Source of the DNA: JASFHF01 sp050123335
GTDB lineage: Bacteria > Pseudomonadota > Gammaproteobacteria > UBA12402
Direction of reading: 5' to 3'
Length of the DNA stretch: 13,363 nucleotides
NCBI GenBank assembly: GCA_050123335.1
Contig: JASFHH010000047.1
Location: forward strand, 1 to 13,363
Program-made: the position numbers and the translations under genes
Notes under the pieces: generated by a model
What the model was told of the DNA's origin: nothing
Databases searched by the model: none
What the model saw: only the letters and a program-made list of their open reading frames with translations
Shown here: positions 6,386 through 12,553 of the stretch, one piece after another
How positions within the stretch are numbered: the first letter of the stretch is position 1
How the letters are laid out: every line of letters begins with the position of its first letter

Positions 6386-6760
6386 ATGGCACGTATTGCG
6401 GGGGTTAATATCCCGCCTCAAAAACATATTGTTATAGGTCTTACCTCAATATTTGGTGTTGGGCGTAAGCTTGCGCAGACTATTTGTGAAGCAGCAGGTG
6501 TTAATCCTGCTACAAAAGTGCAAAATTTAGATGAGCCATCTTTAGAACAAATTCGGGCAGAAATAACCAAGCACAAAGTTGAAGGGGATTTACGGCGAGA
6601 GGTTGCTTTAAATATTAAGCGATTGATTGAATTAGGTACATATCGTGGTATGCGGCACAAAAAGGGTTTGCCTGCGCGCGGCCAGCGTACTAAAACCAAT
6701 GCGCGTACGCGTAAAGGACGTCGTAAAGGCGGTAAAGGTGGTAGTGCTAGTGCTAAGTAA
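6386..6760 (+). CDS. rpsM: 30S ribosomal protein S13
   Basis: S13 is in the 30S head, contacts the P-site tRNA through its C-terminal tail and forms bridges to L5. The 124-residue protein has the helix-two-turn-helix core (MARIAGVNIPPQKHIVIGLTSIFGVG), EGDLRREVALNIKRLIELG and the signature GTYRGMRHKKGLPARGQRTKTNARTRKG. The C-terminus after RTRKG is RRKGGKGGSASAK, slightly longer and richer in Gly/Ser than the PRKPIKK of E. coli. GGGAG at 6374-6378 lies seven bases before the ATG. It is the first gene of the alpha group. Confidence 0.98.
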   Translation: MARIAGVNIPPQKHIVIGLTSIFGVGRKLAQTICEAAGVNPATKVQNLDEPSLEQIRAEITKHKVEGDLRREVALNIKRLIELGTYRGMRHKKGLPARGQRTKTNARTRKGRRKGGKGGSASAK

Positions 6761-6799
6761 TAATTTGTTAGATAATTTTAATTAAGTTAGGAAAAAAAT

Positions 6800-7387
6800 A
6801 TGGCGGAAATCAAACAGCCAACCGAAGAAATGAAAGCGAAAAATGCAGCAAAGGTTAAGCCGAAAAAAACCAAAGAGGATGACCAGGAAGGTGGTGAAGG
6901 CGGTGAAGGCGGTAGTGTTGGTGGCACTGCTACCAAAGGAAATGTAGTCGAAACTACAGCAAAAGAATTGAAAGAAGCTGCGCCAAAAACAAAAAAAGGT
7001 GCCAAAAAAGTTGGTAGTAAGAAAAAAAGAGGCAGAAAAGTAAGTGAGATTATTGCTCATATAAAAGCAACTTTTAATAACACTAAGATTACTTTTACTG
7101 ATCTACAAGGTAATGTATTGGCTTGGTCAAGTGCAGCTAAAGCTGGTTTTAAAGGTTCTCGTAAGAGTACTCCCTTTGCGGCTCAAGTTGCGGCTGATCA
7201 ATTAACCAAAGATTGTATTGACCGTTTTGGGATAAAGGTAGTTCAAGTTAGGGTTAAAGGTCCTGGAGCGGGGCGTGAATCTGCGGTCCGCGCGCTTGCA
7301 ACAGCTGGGTTAAAAATTACTTTAATTAAAGATGTAACTGGTATACCTCATAATGGTTGCCGAGATCCTAAAAAGAGAAGAGTGTAA
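6800..7387 (+). CDS. rpsK: 30S ribosomal protein S11 with long N-terminal extension
   Basis: S11 is on the 30S platform and contacts the E-site mRNA. Residues from about 74 onward are ordinary S11: RKVSEIIAHIKATFNNTKIT, FKGSRKSTPFAAQVAADQL, VKGPGAGRESAVRAL and the terminal IPHNGCRDPKKRRV, including the Asn-Gly that becomes isoaspartate in E. coli. The protein is 195 residues against about 129 normally, because some 65 residues precede the core. The extension has Lys-rich segments, a DDQEGGEGGEGGSVGG stretch at 27-42 built partly from three 9-base repeats (6887-6913), and another Lys run. AGGA at 6789-6792, seven bases before the ATG, supports this start. The closest in-frame alternative, a TTG at 6968, has no spaced Shine-Dalgarno sequence. 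Confidence 0.95.
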   Translation: MAEIKQPTEEMKAKNAAKVKPKKTKEDDQEGGEGGEGGSVGGTATKGNVVETTAKELKEAAPKTKKGAKKVGSKKKRGRKVSEIIAHIKATFNNTKITFTDLQGNVLAWSSAAKAGFKGSRKSTPFAAQVAADQLTKDCIDRFGIKVVQVRVKGPGAGRESAVRALATAGLKITLIKDVTGIPHNGCRDPKKRRV

Positions 7388-7389
7388 GA

Positions 7390-8034
7390 ATGAGTAAAAA
7401 TATTGCGCCAAGAAGACATCCAAGAGGGAAGTATGAGAGACGCGAGCATCGTGATTTAGAGTCATTTAGCGGTGTTACTCCTCGCGATGCTAAGATTAAA
7501 ACTGAAATTGGTCCTGGGCAACACGGAGCACGACGCAAAAAACTTTCAGATTATGGAAATCAATTACGTGAAAAGCAGGCAGTTAAAAGATTTTATGGTG
7601 TTATGGAAAGACAATTTCGTAATTGTTTCAAAAAAGCGGCACGTTTGACAGGTTCAACTGGTGAACATCTATTGCGATTACTTGAATGCAGGTTAGATAA
7701 CGTGGTATATCGTTTAGGTTTTGCGCGTACACGCAAAGAAGCGCGTCAATTAATTTCACATAAAAACATACAAGTAAAAAATAAAGATATAATTAGAGTG
7801 GTTAATATTCCATCTTATCAAGTGAAGGTTGATGATGAAATATTAGTACGTGAATCTTGTCGTAATCAAGGTCGTATTCAAGAAGCATTGGAATTAGCAA
7901 AACAACGTGTTTTGCCTGAATGGATGGAAGCATTTCCAGAAGAATTTAGAGGTGTGGTTAAAAGAATGCCAGAACGTAATGAAATGCCTCTTGATTTTAA
8001 TGAATTGTTAATTGTTGAGTTATATTCGAAGTGA
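7390..8034 (+). CDS. rpsD: 30S ribosomal protein S4
   Basis: S4 initiates 16S rRNA assembly and, in E. coli, represses translation of the alpha operon. The 214-residue protein has an N-terminal region with EIGPGQHGARRKKLSDYGNQLREKQAVKRFYGVMERQFRN, then the S4 RNA-binding domain LLRLLECRLDNVVYRLGFARTRKEARQLISH, and ends ELLIVELYSK. The N-terminal region lacks zinc cysteines, as in E. coli. Compared with E. coli there is an insertion of about four residues (VKNKDIIRVVNIPSYQV) in the S4 domain and slight lengthening elsewhere. The start is two bases after rpsK, with GTAAGA upstream. Confidence 0.98.
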   Translation: MSKNIAPRRHPRGKYERREHRDLESFSGVTPRDAKIKTEIGPGQHGARRKKLSDYGNQLREKQAVKRFYGVMERQFRNCFKKAARLTGSTGEHLLRLLECRLDNVVYRLGFARTRKEARQLISHKNIQVKNKDIIRVVNIPSYQVKVDDEILVRESCRNQGRIQEALELAKQRVLPEWMEAFPEEFRGVVKRMPERNEMPLDFNELLIVELYSK

Positions 8035-8041
8035 GGATAGC

Positions 8042-9088
8042 ATGTTTCATAACGCTGATGAATTTTTGACGCCGCGGGAAATTAAAATAGATACAATTAG
8101 TCCTTTTCACGCGCGGGTAACACTTGAGCCATTAGAGCGTGGTTTTGGTTATACTATCGGAAATGCATTACGCAGAATCTTATTATCTTCCATGCCAGGT
8201 TATGCAGTAACGCAAGTAAAAATTGAAGGAGTGTTGCATGAATATAGTACCAAGGAAGGAGTGCAGGAGGATGTTATTAATATTTTACTTAACTTAAAAG
8301 AATTAGCAATTAAGCTTAGTGAAGGACGTAATGAGGCGGTATTAAGGTTAAATAAAAAAGGCCCTAGTCAGGTTTTAGCTGGTGATTTTTTAGAAGAGAA
8401 TGATGTAGAAGTTTTTAATCCAGACTTAGTTATTGCTAATTTGAACAAAGATGGCGAATTAAATATGGAAGTAACGGTGCGTCGCGGCAGAGGTTATGAA
8501 TCTATAGCTGAAAGACGCGCTTTGAGTGAGGAAGAAAAATCAATTGGTGTTCTACAAGTTGAAGCTAATTATACCCCAGTTAAACGTGTTACCTTTAGTG
8601 TTGAAAGCGCGCACTTTGAAGGACGCGCAGACCTTGATCGGTTGATATTAGACATCGAAACTAATGGCAATTTAAATCCGGAAGATGCTATTCGTCGTAG
8701 TGCTACAATTTTACAACATCAATTGGCAGCTTTTGTTGATTTGGATAGCGAACTATTAAAAGAACCTGCTAAGAAAGAAGAAGAAATTGATCCGGATTTA
8801 TTGCGACCAGTTGAAGATTTAGAATTAACTGTCCGTTCGGCTAATTGTTTGAAAGCAGAAAATGTACATTTCATTGGTGATTTAGTGCAGCGATCTGAAA
8901 GTGATTTATTAAAAACTCCAAATTTAGGTAAAAAATCACTTAATGAAATTAAATCTGTTTTAGCGGAGAGAGGTCTATCTTTGGGTATGCATTTGGAAAA
9001 TTGGCCGCCGTCATTTTTACGTGGTAAAGAAGAACCGGTAGAAACGGAAACTACCGAAGAAAAACCATCGGATGAAGAACAATCATAG
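8042..9088 (+). CDS. rpoA: DNA-directed RNA polymerase subunit alpha
   Basis: The alpha subunit dimerises to nucleate RNA polymerase, and its C-terminal domain binds UP elements and activators. From the ATG at 8042 the product is 348 residues and keeps E. coli numbering. The N-terminal domain has ERGFGYTIGNALRRILLSSMPG with R45. The C-terminal domain has VRSANCLKAENVHFIGDLVQR with R265, N268, C269 and K271, then TPNLGKKSLNEIK with K298. After LENWPP it continues for about 25 residues with a Glu/Thr-rich acidic tail, so it is roughly 19 residues longer than in E. coli. TGAGGA overlapping the rpsD stop is a good Shine-Dalgarno sequence; the in-frame TTG at 8012 lies inside rpsD and adds unrelated residues. 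Confidence 0.98.
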   Translation: MFHNADEFLTPREIKIDTISPFHARVTLEPLERGFGYTIGNALRRILLSSMPGYAVTQVKIEGVLHEYSTKEGVQEDVINILLNLKELAIKLSEGRNEAVLRLNKKGPSQVLAGDFLEENDVEVFNPDLVIANLNKDGELNMEVTVRRGRGYESIAERRALSEEEKSIGVLQVEANYTPVKRVTFSVESAHFEGRADLDRLILDIETNGNLNPEDAIRRSATILQHQLAAFVDLDSELLKEPAKKEEEIDPDLLRPVEDLELTVRSANCLKAENVHFIGDLVQRSESDLLKTPNLGKKSLNEIKSVLAERGLSLGMHLENWPPSFLRGKEEPVETETTEEKPSDEEQS

Positions 9089-9097
9089 GAAAAAATC

Positions 9098-9529
9098 ATG
9101 CGACATCGTAATAGTAACAAACGTTTTAGCAGAACTACTAGTCATCGCATTGCGATGTTTCGTAATATGGTTGCGTCTCTTGTTAAACATGAGTCAATTA
9201 AAACAACATTAGTTAAAGCCAAAGAATTACGCCGCGTATTTGAACCATTGGTTACTTTAGCTAAAACAGATACAGTTGCTAATCGCAGACTCGCTTTTGA
9301 TCGCATTCGTGATAAATTAGCAGTAAAAAAATTATTTGATGAATTAGGTCCGCGATGCAAAAATCGCATGGGAGGATATTTGCGAATTCTAAGATATGGT
9401 TTTCGCAAAGGCGATAATGCTCCAGTTGCGATTGTTGAGTTAGTTGATAAATCTACCGAAGTTGAATCTAAACCTAAGAAAAAAGCTTCTAAAAAGAAAG
9501 CTAAAAAAACCACAGAAACAGAATCTTAA
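9098..9529 (+). CDS. rplQ: 50S ribosomal protein L17
   Basis: L17 is a large-subunit protein near the tunnel exit. The 143-residue protein starts MRHRNSNKRFSRTTSHRIAMFRNM and has SLVKHESIKTTLVKAKELRRVFEPLVTLAK, then LGPRCKNRMGGYLRILRYGFRKGDNAPVAIVELVD, matching E. coli L17. The extra length over E. coli (127) is a Lys/Ala-rich tail, KPKKKASKKKAKKTTETES. AGGAAAAAATC lies before the ATG. It is the last gene of the alpha group; no strong intrinsic terminator follows. Confidence 0.98.
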   Translation: MRHRNSNKRFSRTTSHRIAMFRNMVASLVKHESIKTTLVKAKELRRVFEPLVTLAKTDTVANRRLAFDRIRDKLAVKKLFDELGPRCKNRMGGYLRILRYGFRKGDNAPVAIVELVDKSTEVESKPKKKASKKKAKKTTETES

Positions 9530-9533
9530 TTTT

Positions 9534-9563
9534 TTGCTAAATTTCATGGAAAGTGAATATCTT
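9534..9563 (+). promoter_or_regulatory. Weak candidate promoter upstream of the TPR gene
   Basis: TTGCTA at 9534-9539 and TATCTT at 9558-9563 each match four of six sigma-70 consensus bases, with an 18-base spacer. It lies in the 63-base gap between rplQ and the TPR gene and would give a leader of about 25 bases. In DNA this rich in AT, such matches arise easily by chance, so the TPR gene may instead be read from the alpha operon. Confidence 0.2.
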
Positions 9564-9592
9564 ATAGGAAATATTTTTTATGGGAGTTTTAT

Positions 9593-10585
9593 ATGAAAAT
9601 CGTTTTAATATATAGAAATTTAATTGGTGATTACGATAAATTAACAATAAAGGTTCATATTCAGAATGCATTGAGCATTGGTGGTCTTGCTAATATTGTT
9701 TATATTGACTCAATTAATGTTCTTAATAATGATTCAAAGAAATCAATTTACGGTAATTTATTTAACCCTAAAGAAAATATGGGGTCTATGTTTGATAGTA
9801 GCATATTTTCTTTTGGTAAATCTAAAGATTGTTTTCGTACTGGTGTCGAACATAAGTTGCATGAAACTGTAAAATATGGTTTTAATAAAGGTGTTAAGGT
9901 AGAAGTCTCTTTTAGTTTGCATACCCATCACCTGTTTAGCAAAAAACCAAGTAATCAAGAGATTAAAAAGAAAATTAAATATGCTATAAGTCTTGATAGC
10001 AGCTTGGAACTAATTAAAATTAGTGGGCTTAAAAATCAGCCTTCGTTTTATTCTGAATATCAATTTGATTATGATGAGAATATTGATGATAAAAAATTTA
10101 AGGGATTTGAAGAATTTCAAGATGATGAAGAAGTTAAGGAGGAAGAAAAACAACAGAAAAAGGTTGCGGAAATATTCAGACTAGAAGGTAATAAGTATTT
10201 TAAGAAAAACCAATTTGAAAAAGCATTAGAGTTTTATAATAAAGCGCGGGTTTCTGATCCAATAAACCCAAAGATTTATTTTAATATTGGTATTACTTTA
10301 AAAAAAATGGGACAGATTAAAGACGCTATTATTTTCTTTAAGCAATCAATTAAATTTAATTCTAATTATTTAAAACCGAGTTGGAATTTGGCGACCATTT
10401 TTGTTGATAAAAAAAATAGTAAAAGCCTTACGCATCTTTTAGATAATACATCTTCCAAAATATTGCCTAAGTTAACGAAAATGATTGCAAAAAAATGGCC
10501 TAAGTTTTCATTAGAAAAATATCAATTGAAAGAAAAATCTAAATCAAAAGAAAAACCTAAAGTTACGTTAAAATTAGGTAAATAA
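9593..10585 (+). CDS. TPR-repeat protein of unknown function, eukaryote-like clamp pattern
   Basis: The 330-residue product has no signal peptide or membrane segment. Residues 1-160 match nothing I recognise. A charged linker rich in Asp, Glu and Lys covers about 159-190. Residues 192-270 contain two TPR units and part of a third: FRLEGNKYFKKNQFEKALEF, then DPINPKIYFNIGITLKKMG and the following helix. The spacing matches Hsp70/Hsp90 co-chaperone TPRs, and four of five carboxylate-clamp positions are compatible (R196, N200, N231, K261; N265 replaces Arg). The tail is Lys-rich. GGGAG at 9582-9586, six bases before the ATG, supports the start. The gene is poorer in GC than the ribosomal genes. 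A host-interaction role is inference; a generic protein-binding scaffold is equally possible. Confidence 0.85.
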   Translation: MKIVLIYRNLIGDYDKLTIKVHIQNALSIGGLANIVYIDSINVLNNDSKKSIYGNLFNPKENMGSMFDSSIFSFGKSKDCFRTGVEHKLHETVKYGFNKGVKVEVSFSLHTHHLFSKKPSNQEIKKKIKYAISLDSSLELIKISGLKNQPSFYSEYQFDYDENIDDKKFKGFEEFQDDEEVKEEEKQQKKVAEIFRLEGNKYFKKNQFEKALEFYNKARVSDPINPKIYFNIGITLKKMGQIKDAIIFFKQSIKFNSNYLKPSWNLATIFVDKKNSKSLTHLLDNTSSKILPKLTKMIAKKWPKFSLEKYQLKEKSKSKEKPKVTLKLGK

Positions 10586-10928
10586 ATGTGAAAAATGCTT
10601 TCAAGCAATGTTTACTTCTAGCTTCTGCCAATTAGTGCAGTTTTAGCAAATTTTATGCTATTTTCCAATGGTGTTTTAGCAGGTTTTGTGACATTTTCCA
10701 AGGTTGTTTTGCTGTAATATTCAAAAATTAAATCCTCCGTATCGTAACCTGTTAATTTTTCGTAAGTTTTTGATTGCCCAATAAATAAACATATTTTTCT
10801 TTAATTTTGAATTTCTAGAGATATTATCCGTAAGATTTACTTAAGATTTATATGCTAAAATAAGCTGGGTTATAGTTGAGCTGGCTATGTGTGAAACACA
10901 AGATATTGTAAAATGTGGGGGGTAATAA
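10586..10928. other. AT-rich intergenic region, probably degenerate
   Basis: This stretch of about 340 bases has no convincing gene on either strand. It holds a 33-base imperfect tandem repeat (listed separately), a short hairpin at 10888-10900 (TGTGT, loop GAA, ACACA), and a G-rich Shine-Dalgarno run at about 10915-10922 serving the next gene. TAAAAT at 10856-10861 and TATTAT at 10822-10827 resemble -10 boxes, but neither has a good -35 partner at proper spacing. It must contain the promoter of the downstream gene unless that gene is read from the TPR gene. Confidence 0.6.
10640..10705. repeat. Two-copy imperfect 33-base tandem repeat
   Basis: Copies at 10640-10672 and 10673-10705 both start GTTTTAGCA and share TTTT and ATTTTCCAA; I count 26 identical bases of 33. 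A third start, GTTTTGC, follows at 10706. The period equals 11 codons. On the minus strand the two units give similar peptides, WKMSQNLLKHH and WKIA-stop-NLLKLH, so this may be the remnant of a coding repeat. A GGAGG lies upstream on that strand (10734-10738), but the frame is only 23 codons long before the stop. Confidence 0.7.
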
Positions 10929-12551
10929 ATGTTTAAAAATAAAATTCAAAAAAGCAAAAATCAAGAAAAAAATAATAATCAACGACGTGAGTTATATGCG
11001 AGATTGTTTTTAAACGTCGACATCTTGTACGATAGGTTTAATAGTTTATTGTGCAACCATCTTAAATGGTTGGCGATTTCAAAAGATGATGATTTGCTTC
11101 AATTGGATAAGACATCTTTTTGCCAGTATTTTATAATATATTTAGCTTCCAAAGATTATATTTGTTACTATGATAAATCTAACAAGATATTTTATATACC
11201 AGAGAAATCTGAGCCTCCTAGTATTTTAACAAAGTTTGTTAAAAAAATTCACTTTATCCCAAACTGCGATAAAAAAATAAACAAGGTGAAAAATTTTCAA
11301 GAAAAAAACAATCGCTTTTTAAACAAAAAGTTAAAAAAAATTGGAATAAGTCAAATAAAGAAAAAATATAAGCAAGATATAAGTAAAATATGGGTATCTT
11401 TTGGATCTAGAATGTTACGATCATTAATGTTCGGAGCTGATTTTTTTAACTTTTTTGCAGAATGTTTTGCAAATGTTCATCACTATAGATCTTATGTAGC
11501 TGAGAGTTATCTAATAGATAATCTAGAAAAAGCACGGTCATGTGAAAAAAGTAAAAGCTACTGCTATATTAGAGCTTTTCCATCTCTTGGGAACTATGGT
11601 TATTTTGTAAATATGAATAATATTAAATATCTTGGATTTAATAAAAAGAATTTTCCTACAGGAGTTATTTGTTGTTTGAGTTTAACTGAAAAAGAACGCG
11701 AAAAAATCAACAAGAATCCTTATATAGCCACCACACAGTATAAAAAAAATATAAACTATTTACTAATTAAAACTGCTGACAATAAATGGGTTAAAATGTT
11801 ATCGCCATTTGTGAGTAATGGTTTTCAAAAAATGCTTATTTTGGGTAAAATTTCAGACATAAAAACAAAAAATATTTGGACAAGATTGCCAAAAGATGTA
11901 ATACGTTTAATCGCAAGTTTTCTCTATCATTATTATCCTATTACTTTAAAGCAAAGTTTTTTGATAAATACGGTTTTAGATAAATACAGCATTCTAAAAA
12001 GATATGTTAAAAACCCAGATGTGTATAAGATTGCATTTTGGTCTGATCAGAAAAAAGTTTTTAGTTATAAGTTTGGCAAGAATAACGTTGTAGTAGAAAA
12101 AATTCGACTTAAAGAAAAAGATGAAGAAAAATGCTGGAAACTAAGTACTGCAAATTCCAGAGAAATAATCTTAAAAGAGAATCCAAAAGAATTTGCTAAT
12201 TATTTTATAACAGAGCAGGGTCGGTTTAAATCAAGGGGGATTTTTACTTTGTTCAAGCGCAATAAGCAAGCCAAATTTTCCGAAGATGGCGGTTTGGTCA
12301 ATCCAATTTTTCAAAAGAAATTATTTATGGCCATAAAATATAAAGTTAAAAAATGTAAAAATTTAAGAGGCTCCAAATTTTTTCTTGACAAGATTCTTCA
12401 AGATGAAAAAAATTATTTACGGCAACTTCTTGCTCATACGAAGGAAGACAAGAGAACTGATGGCAAAATAACTGATAAGTATTTGCAAAATCTTAAAAAA
12501 TTAAGGAAAGAGCTTGATCAAACAACCGGGATTTCCAAAAAATTTAAGTAA
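10929..12551 (+). CDS. Large lysine-rich protein of unknown function with an F-box-like segment
   Basis: The 540-residue product has no overall similarity I recognise. It is very rich in Lys, Asn, Ile and Phe, has a basic polar N-terminus (about 1-20), no signal peptide and no clear membrane helix. Residues 317-332 read WTRLPKDVIRLIASFL, which resembles the LP-x-(D/E)-(hydrophobic)2-x-x-I-x-x-(F/Y)-L core of F-box domains, known in bacteria mainly from proteins that enter eukaryotic cells. The rest of an F-box is only loosely suggested. The C-terminal 60 residues are helical and highly charged. A G-rich run six bases before the ATG supports the start. The gene is among the poorest in GC in the window. 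It ends two bases from a convergent gene. An effector role is inference only. Confidence 0.8.
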   Translation: MFKNKIQKSKNQEKNNNQRRELYARLFLNVDILYDRFNSLLCNHLKWLAISKDDDLLQLDKTSFCQYFIIYLASKDYICYYDKSNKIFYIPEKSEPPSILTKFVKKIHFIPNCDKKINKVKNFQEKNNRFLNKKLKKIGISQIKKKYKQDISKIWVSFGSRMLRSLMFGADFFNFFAECFANVHHYRSYVAESYLIDNLEKARSCEKSKSYCYIRAFPSLGNYGYFVNMNNIKYLGFNKKNFPTGVICCLSLTEKEREKINKNPYIATTQYKKNINYLLIKTADNKWVKMLSPFVSNGFQKMLILGKISDIKTKNIWTRLPKDVIRLIASFLYHYYPITLKQSFLINTVLDKYSILKRYVKNPDVYKIAFWSDQKKVFSYKFGKNNVVVEKIRLKEKDEEKCWKLSTANSREIILKENPKEFANYFITEQGRFKSRGIFTLFKRNKQAKFSEDGGLVNPIFQKKLFMAIKYKVKKCKNLRGSKFFLDKILQDEKNYLRQLLAHTKEDKRTDGKITDKYLQNLKKLRKELDQTTGISKKFK

Positions 12552-12553
12552 TA

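Noticed and set aside
6968..7387. Shorter S11 starting at an internal TTG, with near-normal length of 139
   Set aside because: There is no Shine-Dalgarno sequence at proper distance from the TTG, while the ATG at 6800 has AGGA seven bases upstream. Kept only as an alternative.
8012..9088. RpoA extended to TTG 8012
   Set aside because: The extra ten residues overlap the end of rpsD and are not RpoA-like; ATG 8042 gives exact E. coli numbering.
9556..9580. Possible terminator after rplQ (AATAT / ATATT stem followed by T-run)
   Set aside because: The stem is five A-T pairs with a ten-base loop, too weak to call an intrinsic terminator.
10596..10607. TGCT-TTCA-AGCA hairpin after the TPR gene
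   Set aside because: A four-base stem with no clean T-run; not a supportable terminator.
10653..10724. Minus-strand 23-codon frame with TTG start and GGAGG upstream
   Set aside because: Too short and built from the tandem repeat; more likely a relic than a gene.
10887..10925. 12-codon open frame (MCETQDIVKCGG) ending just before the F-box-like gene
   Set aside because: A possible leader peptide, but its last codons are simply the G-rich Shine-Dalgarno run of the next gene, and so short a frame is expected by chance.
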